DNA of 15,820 nt from Rikenellaceae bacterium (GTDB lineage: Bacteria > Bacteroidota > Bacteroidia > Bacteroidales > Rikenellaceae): assembly GCA_031286025.1 (NCBI GenBank), contig JAITVB010000235.1, forward strand, positions 1-15,820. The letters are read 5' to 3'. The notes beneath the pieces were generated by a model. That model had not been told where the DNA came from. It did not search any database and worked only from the letters and a program-made list of their open reading frames with translations. The stretch's first letter is position 1, and each line of letters starts with the position of its first letter. Made by a program: the position numbers and the translations under genes. This document shows positions 1 to 7,275 of this stretch, in pieces.

Positions 1-403
1 ATTGTTTGCGTTTGCGTTGGTCTATATGCAGAAACGCATCCGGTTGAATAACGATAAAATTCTTGTTCGTCGCAACAAAGCCCACAAGATGGTCGTCAAG
101 CGCCTGAAGAGCGCCGAGAAACACCTGCGCTCGAACGACGAACGGGCGTTCTATGACGAAATGCTCAAAGCGTTGTGGGGTTATATGGGCGACAAACTCA
201 ATCTGCCCGTGGCGCGGTTGTCGAAGGATAATGTGCGCGAAGCGCTCGCCGCCCGCAACGCCGAAGGGCGGTTGGTCGACCGGTTTGTCGACATCGCGGG
301 CGAGTGCGAATACGCCCAATATGCTCCGCAAGGCTCGGCCCGCAAGGAAGAACTCTATGGTGCGGCTCTCGAACTGATCTCTGAATTTGAATCCAAAATA
401 TAA
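1..403 (+). CDS. batD: BatD, C-terminal end (partial)
   Basis: The frame is open at the left edge, so only the last ~133 residues of a larger protein are visible. It begins in the end of a hydrophobic segment (FAFALVYMQKR), followed by a basic, helix-rich cytosolic tail. The stretch AFYDEMLKALWGYMGDKLNL followed by a KDNVREAL-like segment matches what I remember of the C-terminal tail of Bacteroidetes BatD proteins, which are roughly 600 residues long. BatD belongs to the Bat (Bacteroides aerotolerance) membrane system, with BatA/BatB (von Willebrand A domains) and the TPR proteins BatC/BatE. Its molecular role is not settled. The next gene is batE, which supports the call. The TAA stop lies 12 bases before the batE start, so the two are almost certainly cotranscribed. 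Confidence 0.8.
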   Translation, partial: LFAFALVYMQKRIRLNNDKILVRRNKAHKMVVKRLKSAEKHLRSNDERAFYDEMLKALWGYMGDKLNLPVARLSKDNVREALAARNAEGRLVDRFVDIAGECEYAQYAPQGSARKEELYGAALELISEFESKI

Positions 404-415
404 GGAGGAAAGCCG

Positions 416-1189
416 ATGAAACACCTCTTAATGATACTGATAGCTGCTTGGTTGGGGATGGCTTTCCCGGTCGGGGCAAGTGCTGCACCCGATTTTGACA
501 GGGTGTGGAACGAGGCCAATGAAGCCTATACCGCCGGCCGCTATGGTGATGCGATTGCGGCCTATGACTCGATCCGCGCGGCGGGCTGCGGCAGTGCGAA
601 ACTTTTTTATAATTTGGGCAACGCCTGCTTTAAGGATAATCGAATAGGACCGGCGTTGCTCAACTATTACCGGGCGCAGCGGTTGGCTCCGGGCGATGCC
701 GACATCGACCACAACCTGCGGGTGGCCAATGCCTATGTGGTCGACCGGATCGAAACGGTGCCCGTTTTCTTCCTCAAACGATGGGTGATCGAAGTGAGGA
801 GTTGGTTCGGGTCGAACGGTTGGGCGTGGCTCAGCCTGGTTTGGTTGACGGTCGGGCTGTGTGCGGCCGGGTTCTACCTGCTTTCGGGGCGGATAAGGAT
901 GCGTAGATTCGGCTTTTATGGCGGAATCGTGTGCCTGGCACTGTTCCTGGTTTCAGCCGGATTTGCGGCCAAAGGGCGGCGGACGGCGTTGAAGCCCGAC
1001 GAAGCGGTGGTGATGGCCCGGTCGGCCGTCGTGAAAGGTTCGCCGGATGGTAACAGCAAAGATATCTTCGTATTGCACGAAGGAACGAAGGTGAAAGTGC
1101 TCAATGCCTTGGGCGACTGGCGCGAGGTGTCGATCGCCGACGGCAACCAGGGTTGGATCGAAAGCCGAGCGGTCGCGCTGATCGACTGA
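416..1189 (+). CDS. batE: BatE, TPR/SH3 aerotolerance membrane protein
   Basis: This 257-residue protein is the last member of the Bat cluster. Residues 1-23 form a signal peptide ending ASA. Residues ~28-105 form tetratricopeptide repeats (NEAYTAGRYGDAIAAYDSI, then LFYNLGNACFKDNRIGPALLNY), probably periplasmic. Two membrane segments follow at ~135-157 and ~166-186. The C-terminal ~60 residues resemble a bacterial SH3 domain (VVMARSAVVKGSP through GDWREV and QGWIES). This TPR, two-helix and SH3 order is the usual BatE layout. The start is well supported: an AGGAGG Shine-Dalgarno at 403-408, strong for a Bacteroidetes gene, overlaps the batD stop and sits 7 bases before the ATG. The protein probably acts as a scaffold for the Bat complex in the inner membrane; that role is inferred from TPR and SH3 domains generally. 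Confidence 0.85.
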   Translation: MKHLLMILIAAWLGMAFPVGASAAPDFDRVWNEANEAYTAGRYGDAIAAYDSIRAAGCGSAKLFYNLGNACFKDNRIGPALLNYYRAQRLAPGDADIDHNLRVANAYVVDRIETVPVFFLKRWVIEVRSWFGSNGWAWLSLVWLTVGLCAAGFYLLSGRIRMRRFGFYGGIVCLALFLVSAGFAAKGRRTALKPDEAVVMARSAVVKGSPDGNSKDIFVLHEGTKVKVLNALGDWREVSIADGNQGWIESRAVALID

Positions 1190-1197
1190 GACAAAAA

Positions 1198-1220
1198 GGA
1201 AAGAGGGCCATTGTCTTTCC
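1198..1220 (+). other. Short hairpin after batE
   Basis: GGAAAGA (1198-1204) and TCTTTCC (1214-1220) form a 7-bp perfect stem with a 9-base loop, starting 9 bases after the batE stop. No T-run follows, so it is not a classical intrinsic terminator. It could slow transcription or protect the 3' end of the bat message. Confidence 0.3.
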
Positions 1221-1238
1221 CGGAGTACCGGCAGGTGC
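1218..1238 (+). repeat. Hairpin motif copy D, upstream of recR
   Basis: The stretch matches 16 of 21 bases of the motif at 13396-13416. It can fold as GTACC (1225-1229) over GGTGC (1234-1238) with a 4-base loop GGCA. Relative to that copy, one G-C pair becomes A-U and one U-A becomes U-G, so pairing is kept. It lies about 120 bases upstream of the recR start. This is the weakest of the four copies. Confidence 0.35.
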
Positions 1239-1301
1239 GGGCCAAAGTTCTGTAATGTGCATCCAAGAACTCCCCGCCATTGGTGTGGCGACATCGGTTG
1301 T

Positions 1302-1326
1302 AACTTTTTTCCGGTGAAAAAAAGTT
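1302..1326 (+). other. A/T-rich inverted repeat before recR
   Basis: AACTTTTTT (1302-1310) and AAAAAAGTT (1318-1326) form a perfect 9-bp inverted repeat with a 7-base loop, 32 bases before the recR start. The stem is mostly A-T pairs, so it is a weak RNA hairpin. It could be a protein-binding palindrome or chance. No TAnnTTTG box is obvious beside it. Confidence 0.3.
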
Positions 1327-1358
1327 GGACGGAACAAATCGAAGCGCAGGATAAAAAA

Positions 1359-1970
1359 ATGTCAAAACTGCTAGATCAGGTGGTGGGGGAGCTCTCGAAG
1401 CTTCCGGGGATCGGGCGGCGCACGGCGCTTCGCCTGGCCGTGCACCTGCTCCGGGTTGACCGCGAGGATGTCGGTGCGCTAAGCGAATCGCTCTCGCGCT
1501 TCCGCAACGACATCAAGTATTGTGGCCGATGCAACAACCTGTCGGACGACGACCTGTGCCCGATCTGCTCCGATCCGCACCGCGATCGGGGCGTAGTGTG
1601 CGTCGTGGAGCAGGTCAAGGATGTGATCTCGATCGAGAACACCCGCCAGTATAACGGCCTCTACCATGTGTTGGGCGGTATCATTTCGCCGATGCAGGGC
1701 ATCGCCCCGTCGGACTTGAAGATCGACCTGCTGCTCGAAAATATTGCGCAGGGGGGCATCCGCGAGGTGATCCTGGCGCTCAATACCTCGATCGAAGGCG
1801 AAACGACCGCTTTTTACATCACCCGCCGACTCGCGGCCCAAACGGGCGAGGAGAGCGAAGTTCCGGTGCGTATCTCGTCTATCGCCCGCGGCATCGGCTT
1901 CGGCGACGAACTCGACTATGCCGACGAACTGACGATTGCCCACGCGATCCACAACCGCACAACACTTTAA
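1359..1970 (+). CDS. recR: Recombination mediator protein RecR
   Basis: This 203-residue protein has the normal RecR length. RecR works with RecO and RecF to load RecA on SSB-coated DNA at gaps during recombinational repair. In order, the sequence has an N-terminal helix-hairpin-helix (LSKLPGIGRRTALRLAVHLL), a four-cysteine zinc finger (CGRC then CPIC), a Toprim domain (VVCVVEQVKDVISIENT) and the C-terminal segment GFGDELDYADELTIAHAI. The frame stays open back to an ATG at 1257, but the extra 34 residues are low-complexity and unlike RecR. MSKLLDQVVGELSKLPGIG at 1359 is the canonical N-terminus. There is no strong Shine-Dalgarno. proC starts 30 bases downstream, so the two probably share a transcript. 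Confidence 0.95.
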   Translation: MSKLLDQVVGELSKLPGIGRRTALRLAVHLLRVDREDVGALSESLSRFRNDIKYCGRCNNLSDDDLCPICSDPHRDRGVVCVVEQVKDVISIENTRQYNGLYHVLGGIISPMQGIAPSDLKIDLLLENIAQGGIREVILALNTSIEGETTAFYITRRLAAQTGEESEVPVRISSIARGIGFGDELDYADELTIAHAIHNRTTL

Positions 1971-2000
1971 GCCAAGTAGAAATTTTTTAAACAGGTCATA

Positions 2001-2798
2001 ATGAAAAGTCTGAAAATCGCCGTGATTGGCGCCGGCAATATGGGTGGAGCCCTGGTCGAAGGTTTCTTGAATTCGGGTCGGTACGCCCCCGAAAGTATTA
2101 CCATAGGCGATCTCAGTGCCGACGTCCGCCGGAAGTTTGAAGAACAGGGCGTGAAGGCTGCCGCTGACAATGCGGCGGCCGTGAGCGGCGCCGATGTGGT
2201 GATCGTGGGCGTCAAGCCGTGGTTGGTGGAACGGGTTGCCGGGCAAATCAAAGGTAATCTGACCCCCTCGGCGGCGGTGGTTTCGATTGCGGGCGGCGTT
2301 GGGCTCGATGCGTTGACCGGCTGTTTCGGCGGCTCGACGTCGCTTTACCGGGCCATTCCCAATATTGCCGCTTCGTTGGGCGAGTCGATGACCTTCGTTT
2401 CGCGCGAGGGGGGTAGCGCGTCGCTCGACGAAATGGTCGTCGGCTTGTTCGAATCGGTAGGCCAGGTGATGTTGATCGACGAAAAGCAACTCGACGCGGC
2501 GATGGTAGCCGCCTCTTGCGGTATTGCCTATGCGCTGCGCTACGTCCGCGCTTCGATGGAGGCCGGCATCGAAATGGGCCTCGGGGCCGCCGCCTCGCGC
2601 CGGATCGTGGCCCAGACGATCAAAGGCGCCGCCGAACTGTTGCTCAACGGCGATCAGCACCCCGAAGCGGCGATCGACCAGGTGACCACCCCCGGCGGAA
2701 CGACCATCGTGGGCCTTAACGAGATGGAACGCAGCGGTTTCACGGGAGCGGTCATCGACGGCTACCTGGCGGCTTTCCGTCGGGTGAAAGGGAAATAA
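2001..2798 (+). CDS. proC: Pyrroline-5-carboxylate reductase
   Basis: This 265-residue enzyme catalyses the last step of proline synthesis, NAD(P)H-dependent reduction of 1-pyrroline-5-carboxylate to L-proline in the cytoplasm. The N-terminal Rossmann motif is IAVIGAGNMGGALVEGF. VKPWLVERVAGQI and VSIAGGVGLDAL follow, as in the family. The middle has the family signature YRAIPNIAASLGESMT, and the C-terminal signature is TTPGGTTIVGLNEMERSGF. Length and motifs are complete. The gene follows recR by 30 bases in the same direction with no terminator between, so it is probably cotranscribed. The pairing looks like operon layout rather than functional linkage. Confidence 0.95.
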   Translation: MKSLKIAVIGAGNMGGALVEGFLNSGRYAPESITIGDLSADVRRKFEEQGVKAAADNAAAVSGADVVIVGVKPWLVERVAGQIKGNLTPSAAVVSIAGGVGLDALTGCFGGSTSLYRAIPNIAASLGESMTFVSREGGSASLDEMVVGLFESVGQVMLIDEKQLDAAMVAASCGIAYALRYVRASMEAGIEMGLGAAASRRIVAQTIKGAAELLLNGDQHPEAAIDQVTTPGGTTIVGLNEMERSGFTGAVIDGYLAAFRRVKGK

Positions 2799-2852
2799 GC
2801 ATCTGGTAACGGCAAGGATTGTCGTAAATTTTCCGAGATTTTTTTGCGACCC

Positions 2853-2882
2853 TTTCAAAACCCGATTTTTTAACTATTTTTG
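2853..2882 (+). promoter_or_regulatory. Candidate rex promoter
   Basis: TATTTTTG (2875-2882) is a perfect match to the Bacteroidetes -7 box TAnnTTTG. TTTC (2853-2856), 18 bases upstream, matches three of four bases of the -33 box TTTG. It lies in the 120-base gap after proC, 36 bases before the rex ATG. I saw no convincing Rex-type palindrome here, so autoregulation is not supported. Confidence 0.5.
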
Positions 2883-2918
2883 TCATGATAACGTCGTTCC
2901 GATAAGTTTCCGAACCCT

Positions 2919-3578
2919 ATGTCGATCAACTTCGTGCCCAACAACATTCCCGAGAAGACCATCGAACGTCTGAGCGAATACCGCCGCACGCTGCTCGATT
3001 GCCTCAACAAGGGGATCACCCATCTCTACTCGCATACGTTGGCGGGCATCCACGGCATTACGGCGGTGCAGGTGCGGCGCGATTTGATGCTGATCGGCTT
3101 TTCGAGCGATACCAAACGTGGTTACGACGCCCAGGTGTTGATCGACTTCATCGGCAACATCCTCGATGACCGCAACGTGATGAACATCGGCGTGGTGGGG
3201 ATGGGCCACCTGGGACAGGCAGTCACCCAGTATTTCACGGGAAAACGCTCGAAACTGAAGATCGTGGCGGCGTTCGACATTGCCCCTACCAAGGTGGGGA
3301 CGACTGTCGCGGGGGTGCCATGTTACCACATCGACGAGTTTCAAAAAAAAATCAAGGACCACAACATCAAGCTGATCCTGCTTTCGTCTCCGACCGACGC
3401 GGCCGGTTCGTTCGTGCAGCCGATCATCGACGCCGGGATCAAGGGCGTGCTCAATTTCACGTCGAAGCCGCTCAATTTCCCCGAGGGAATCTATGTCGAG
3501 GACTACGACATCATCACCCTGTTGGAAAAAGTCGCCTACTTCGTCAAGGAGTGCGAACTGCACAGCAGGAAGAAATAA
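2919..3578 (+). CDS. rex: Redox-sensing transcriptional repressor Rex
   Basis: This 219-residue protein has the usual Rex length. Rex is a dimeric repressor that leaves DNA when NADH rises and thereby controls fermentation and respiration genes. Residues ~9-85 form the winged-helix domain (IPEKTIERLSEYRRTLLDCL, then ITAVQVRRDLMLIGFSS and KRGYDAQVLI). A Rossmann NAD(H)-binding domain follows, with GVVGMGHLGQA as the GxGxxG motif and VAAFDIAP after the second strand. The C-terminal part (GVLNFTSKPLNFPEGIYVED) contains the family's conserved segment and the domain-swapped helix. It has its own candidate promoter upstream, and the RibF-like gene starts 11 bases after its stop, so the two are likely cotranscribed. 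A redox sensor paired with a flavin-cofactor enzyme is suggestive, but the sequence does not prove a functional link. Confidence 0.93.
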   Translation: MSINFVPNNIPEKTIERLSEYRRTLLDCLNKGITHLYSHTLAGIHGITAVQVRRDLMLIGFSSDTKRGYDAQVLIDFIGNILDDRNVMNIGVVGMGHLGQAVTQYFTGKRSKLKIVAAFDIAPTKVGTTVAGVPCYHIDEFQKKIKDHNIKLILLSSPTDAAGSFVQPIIDAGIKGVLNFTSKPLNFPEGIYVEDYDIITLLEKVAYFVKECELHSRKK

Positions 3579-3589
3579 GGGGAACCGGT

Positions 3590-4438
3590 ATGAAAGTCTG
3601 TCGTATATCCGGGCCGTTTGGTGAAGAGGGTGCCGGGGCAGGGAGTGTTTTTTCCGCACCGGAGACAAAGGCGGCGATCCGGGAGTCGTCGTTGGACGAT
3701 ATCCGTTCCCGATTGAACAACCCGGTAGTGACGGTCGGCTCGTTTGACGGGGTGCATCGCGGCCACCGCAAAATTCTCGAACGCCTCAAAGAGGTTGCCG
3801 CCGAACTGGGCGGCGAAAGTGTGGCCGTCACTTTTGATCCCCATCCGCGGCGGTTGGTCGATCCGGAACCCGGCAGCCTCCGATTGCTCAATTCGCTACA
3901 GGAGAAGATCCTGTTGCTCGATGGCGTGGGGATCGACAACTTGGTCATCATTCCGTTTACCCCGGGTTTTTCGCAGATCCCGTCCGATATTTTCTTGAAG
4001 GATTACCTGCTTCTGGGTTTGGGCGCCAAAGCGTTGGTAATGGGCTATAACCACCATTTCGGGCACAACCGCGAAGGCCGTTTCGATTCGGCGACCGGTG
4101 CCGGAATTATGGTCTGCGAGGTGCCTCAGTTCAATGTCGAAAACGACAAGGTCAGTTCGACGGCGATTCGCCAACTGATCCGTGAAGGGAAAATGTCACT
4201 GGCGGCCTACTGTCTCGATGCGCCTTATCCCTTGATGGGCCTCCTCGGCCCGGATGGTCGTTTTCTGCCGGAAGAGCCGTTGAAACAGTTGCCTCCGCCT
4301 GGGAATTACCCGGTCAAGGTGCACGGTGCGGCTTGCGACTGCTCCGGAAATCTCCATATCAATGCCGGGCAGAGAGTCTTCCTTTCATCGTCCGAATGCC
4401 CGCTCGCCGTTGGTTTCCAATCGGTCAGTTTCAGATAA
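3590..4438 (+). CDS. ribF: RibF-like FAD synthetase with degenerate kinase domain
   Basis: Prokaryotic RibF is bifunctional: riboflavin kinase makes FMN, and FMN adenylyltransferase makes FAD. The nucleotidyltransferase half is intact here: VTVGSFDGVHRGHR (48-60), VTFDPHPRRLV (80-90), GYNHHFGHNREG (152-163) and VSSTAIRQLIREG (188-200). The C-terminal half is only ~70 residues instead of ~120. It keeps YPLMG and LPPPGNYPVKV but lacks the GrxxGxPTaN ATP/Mg segment and the NiGxRPT segment of riboflavin kinase. The total is 282 residues against 305-320 typically, despite a ~25-residue longer N-terminus. The start at 3590 follows an AAGGGGA Shine-Dalgarno overlapping the rex stop. It probably works as an FMN adenylyltransferase only, or on another nucleotide. 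A complete RibF would then be expected elsewhere in the genome. Confidence 0.75.
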   Translation: MKVCRISGPFGEEGAGAGSVFSAPETKAAIRESSLDDIRSRLNNPVVTVGSFDGVHRGHRKILERLKEVAAELGGESVAVTFDPHPRRLVDPEPGSLRLLNSLQEKILLLDGVGIDNLVIIPFTPGFSQIPSDIFLKDYLLLGLGAKALVMGYNHHFGHNREGRFDSATGAGIMVCEVPQFNVENDKVSSTAIRQLIREGKMSLAAYCLDAPYPLMGLLGPDGRFLPEEPLKQLPPPGNYPVKVHGAACDCSGNLHINAGQRVFLSSSECPLAVGFQSVSFR

Positions 4439-4474
4439 ATTACCTCCCCCGATATAAAATTAGCGGGAATTGCT

Positions 4475-4482
4475 TACCTTTG
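4475..4482 (+). promoter_or_regulatory. Candidate guaB -7 box
   Basis: TACCTTTG is a perfect TAnnTTTG match, 72 bases before the guaB ATG. No good TTTG box sits at the usual spacing. A second, weaker box (TACCTTTT, 4513-4520) has TTTA 20 bases upstream. Either would give a short untranslated leader. Confidence 0.4.
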
Positions 4483-4554
4483 CCCAAATTTACACTCCCG
4501 CGAAGCGAGTTGTACCTTTTATAACGTTCTCCGGATCACTAAAATACAAAGCAT

Positions 4555-6027
4555 ATGTCATTCATCAACGATCGCATTTGTACCGAAGGGCTCACCTTTG
4601 ACGACGTGCTGTTGGTGCCGGGATATTCGGAAGTGCTGCCACGCACGGTCGACCTTTCCTCGCGCTTTTCGCGCAACGTCGCGATCCATACTCCCGTCGT
4701 TTCGGCCGCCATGGACACCGTCACCGAGTCGGAACTGGCGATCGCCATTGCCCGCGAAGGAGGCATCGGCGTGATCCACAAGAATATGACCATTGACGAA
4801 CAAGCCCGTCAGGTGCGCAAAGTCAAACGCGCCGAGAACGGGATGATCTATGACCCGATCACCATTTCGCAGGAACACACCGTGGGCGACGCCCTGCAAC
4901 TGATGCGCGAAAACCGTATTGGCGGCATCCCGGTGATCACCGACGACCGCACACTGATCGGCATCGTCACCAACCGCGACCTCCGCTTTCAAAAGGACAT
5001 GAACCGCAGCATCAGGGAGGTGATGACCAGCGAAAAGCTGATCACTACCCACAACACCGATCTGCGTAACGCTTCGGACATCCTGCTCCAGAACAAGATC
5101 GAAAAACTGCCCGTCATCGACGAGCATGGCAAATTAGTCGGCTTGCTTACTTACCGCGACATCACCAAAATCAAGGATAACCCCCACGCCAGCAAGGACG
5201 AAAAAGGCCGCTTGCGCGTGGCCGCCGGCGTCGGCATCACCGTCGACGCGATGCAGCGTGTCGACGCGCTTTGCGGCGCACAGGTCGACGCCGTGGTGAT
5301 CGACACTGCCCATGGTCACACCCCCGGCGCAGTCGATCTGCTGAAACAGATCAAGGCCAAATACTCCAACGTCGACGTCGTAGTCGGTAATGTCGCCACC
5401 GCAGAAGCCGCCCAAATGTTGGTCGCTGCCGGTGCCGACGCCGTGAAAGTCGGCATCGGCCCGGGGTCGATCTGCACCACCCGTGTGATCGCCGGGGTCG
5501 GCGTACCCCAACTTTCGGCCATCTATGACGTAGCCGCCGCCATCAAAGGCTCGGGTATACCCGTGATCGCTGACGGCGGCCTCCGCTACTCGGGCGATAT
5601 CATCAAGGCCCTCGCCGCAGGCGCAGATTCGGTCATGGCCGGCGGCATGTTTGCCGGGGTCGAAGAGTCGCCCGGTGAAACGATCATCTACAACGGCCGC
5701 AAATTCAAATCCTACCGAGGTATGGGTTCGCTTGAAGCTATGCAGCAGGGGTCGAAAGACCGTTACTTCCAGGACAACGAAGCCGACACCAAAAAACTCG
5801 TCCCCGAAGGCATCGCCGCCCGCGTACCCTATAAAGGCACCCTGGCCGAGGTTATTTACCAGATGATCGGTGGTCTCCGCGCCGGCATGTTCTATTGCGG
5901 TGCCAGAGACATTGCCGCCCTCCAGGAAGCCCGTTTTATCCGCATCACCAACTCCGGCGTCCAGGAAAGCCATCCCCACGACGTGGCCATTACCCGCGAG
6001 GCCCCCAACTACAGCCGGGGAGATTGA
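4555..6027 (+). CDS. guaB: Inosine-5'-monophosphate dehydrogenase
   Basis: This 490-residue enzyme is full length. It oxidises IMP to XMP with NAD+, the committed step to guanine nucleotides in the cytoplasm. The N-terminus [18 protein letters not shown] is canonical. Two CBS domains (~96-150 and ~157-210; [18 protein letters not shown] and [18 protein letters not shown]) interrupt the TIM barrel and normally bind regulatory adenine or guanine nucleotides. The catalytic loop GPGSICTTR carries Cys307. The phosphate-binding segment is [18 protein letters not shown]. The mobile flap follows as [18 protein letters not shown] with the Arg403-Tyr404 dyad, then [12 protein letters not shown]. It appears to be a single-gene unit with its own promoter, and it converges with the pseudogenes to its right. 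Confidence 0.97.
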   Translation: MSFINDRICTEGLTFDDVLLVPGYSEVLPRTVDLSSRFSRNVAIHTPVVSAAMDTVTESELAIAIAREGGIGVIHKNMTIDEQARQVRKVKRAENGMIYDPITISQEHTVGDALQLMRENRIGGIPVITDDRTLIGIVTNRDLRFQKDMNRSIREVMTSEKLITTHNTDLRNASDILLQNKIEKLPVIDEHGKLVGLLTYRDITKIKDNPHASKDEKGRLRVAAGVGITVDAMQRVDALCGAQVDAVVIDTAHGHTPGAVDLLKQIKAKYSNVDVVVGNVATAEAAQMLVAAGADAVKVGIGPGSICTTRVIAGVGVPQLSAIYDVAAAIKGSGIPVIADGGLRYSGDIIKALAAGADSVMAGGMFAGVEESPGETIIYNGRKFKSYRGMGSLEAMQQGSKDRYFQDNEADTKKLVPEGIAARVPYKGTLAEVIYQMIGGLRAGMFYCGARDIAALQEARFIRITNSGVQESHPHDVAITREAPNYSRGD

Positions 6028-6084
6028 ACGGTCTCTGACTGACTATTCGCCGTCGGAACGACCCCGCCTTTCGGGCCGTGCGGC

Positions 6085-6104
6085 TGACCGTTAACTGCCG
6101 GTCA
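6085..6104. other. Small hairpin between convergent units
   Basis: TGACCG (6085-6090) and CGGTCA (6099-6104) form a 6-bp stem with an 8-base loop between the guaB end and the converging ABC pseudogene. The bases after it on the + strand are CTATAAAAACG rather than a T-run, so any terminator role is weak. Confidence 0.25.
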
Positions 6105-6781
6105 CTATAAAAACGCTTTTACGTCCGTGACGATTTTTCCGTCGAACAGGTCCACCCTGCGGTGGGCGAAGGCGGCGGCGTGTTGGGAGTGGGTGACCAT
6201 GATCACCGTGGTACCCTCCTTGTCGAGATCGGTGAGCAGAGTCATCGGCGCCGTTTTTCGAGTCGATGTTTCCGGTCGGTTCGTCGGCGAGAATCAGTTT
6301 GGGGTTGGCGACCACGGCGCGCGCGATAGCCACACGCTGCTGCTGTCCACCGGAAAGTCGTTGCGGGAAGTGCCCGGCCCGGAGGCTGATGTTCATCCGT
6401 CTTAAAATGTCGATCACCATCTTCTTGCGCTCCGATGCTTTGATCTGCAGGTAGATTAGCGGCAACTCCACGTTTTCGAACACATTCAGCTCGTCAATCA
6501 GGTTGAAACTCTGGAAGACAAAGCCGATGTTTCCCTTGCGGTATTGCGTACGGTCTTTTCCCTTCAGGCTGCCGACCGCCTTGTCGAGCAGGAGATACTC
6601 TCCGGCCGAGGGGTTGTCAAGCAGGCCGAGGATGTTGAGCAGGATCGATTTGCCACATCCCGACGGGCCCATGATGGCAACGAATTCGCCTTGGTCGACC
6701 TCCATCGACACGCCGTTCAGCACGATAGTTTTGACCTCTTCCGTCCGGAAGACTTTTTTTCAGGTTTTCAATCTTTAACAT
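6105..6781 (-). pseudogene. ABC transporter ATP-binding protein (LolD/MacB type), two frameshifts
   Basis: The reading frame has to be changed twice to recover a complete ATPase. It starts MLKIENLKK at 6781. A run of seven A's on the coding strand (T's at 6754-6760) is one base too long; the adjacent frame then gives KVFRTEEVKTIVLNGV. The middle is intact: Walker A GPSGCGKS, Q-loop FVFQSFNL, signature LSGGQQQR and Walker [14 protein letters not shown]. Near 6246 the frame breaks again after DSKNGA, and the next frame reads [20 protein letters not shown] with the H-loop, ending at 6105. By comparison with the family's usual NGxEVM, about five bases look deleted. Intact homologues supply ATP hydrolysis to FtsX-type permeases that move lipoproteins, peptides or drugs. 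With a broken neighbour as well, decay is likelier than sequencing error. Confidence 0.85.
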
Positions 6782-6793
6782 GGTTTTGTTGTT

Positions 6794-7040
6794 TTATTCT
6801 GTTTTGATCGAATTCAACGAATTTTCGATGGCGGCGCGGTAGCTTTGCAGAGTAACGGTCAGTACGGTGATCGCTCCAACGACCAACAGGGCCACGGCAA
6901 AGATCCACCAGTGTACCGGCGACTAATACGCAAAGCCCTCCAACCACCGTTTTACGGCATAATAGGCCACAGGCGCCGCGATCACAAAACAGACGGCCAC
7001 GAATGCGGACGAAATTTCGAGTAAAGACGGATCATTTCCG
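6794..7040 (-). pseudogene. FtsX/MacB-type ABC permease remnant
   Basis: Only the last ~80 residues of what should be a 400-800-residue permease remain. One frame reads AFVAVCFVIAAPVAYYAVKRWLEGFAY, a typical penultimate membrane helix and loop of this family. It then meets TAG at 6923-6925 and continues in frame as SPVHWWIFAVALLVVGAITV and LTVTLQSYRAAIENS to a TAA at 6794. A lysine-to-stop change (AAG to TAG) would explain the break. Just upstream, another frame reads MIRLYSKF, which resembles the segment that normally precedes this helix and suggests a further frameshift near 7012. It precedes the ATPase pseudogene by 12 bases on the same strand, as in intact operons. The upstream boundary is approximate, and no mobile element is visible at the break. 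Confidence 0.75.
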
Positions 7041-7167
7041 TCCCTGAACCCCAAAGAAAAATAATCGACGACCGACGATCGGAAGTCGGGCGTTTTCATT
7101 GGAGCCCGAATAAACGACCTGAAAGTGACGGTAAAGGGTTGTGAAACAATTTTTATGTCCCGTCCTC
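7041..7167. other. Noncoding gap between permease remnant and L,D-transpeptidase promoter
   Basis: I see no gene here. A - strand open frame crosses the stretch, but its product is unlike any permease segment I know. This is probably the junction where the rest of the permease was lost. TTGTGAA at 7139-7145 resembles half of a Rex site but has no matching second half. Confidence 0.4.
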
Positions 7168-7198
7168 TTTGAATTCCGGATAATCGGAAATATCTTCG
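7168..7198 (+). promoter_or_regulatory. Promoter of first L,D-transpeptidase
   Basis: TTTG (7168-7171) and TATCTTCG (7191-7198) are separated by exactly 19 bases. This fits the Bacteroidetes consensus TTTG-N19-TAnnTTTG with one mismatch. The spacer begins AATTCCGGATA, nearly the same as the spacer of the next gene's promoter. The leader would be about 70 bases. Confidence 0.6.
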
Positions 7199-7275
7199 CA
7201 TCGGGAAATTCCGGTCGGGGGCTCGCGGAGAGAAGGGAATAAACGCCGGATGATATTGAACAACAAACAACAACA

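Noticed and set aside
1257..1358. Extended N-terminus for RecR
   Set aside because: The 34 extra residues do not resemble RecR, and the canonical N-terminus starts at 1359.
1479..2858. 459-codon open frame on the - strand opposite recR and proC
   Set aside because: It is antisense to two unmistakable genes. Its product is His/Arg/Asp-rich and has no family motif, as expected for a shadow frame in GC-rich codons.
5134..5979. 281-codon open frame on the - strand inside guaB
   Set aside because: It is the antisense shadow of a fully conserved IMPDH, with a repetitive Gly/Asp/Val composition and no start signals.
7139..7158. Rex-like operator TTGTGAA upstream of the transpeptidases
   Set aside because: Only one half-site is present; the second half (TTTATGT) does not match TTCACAA.
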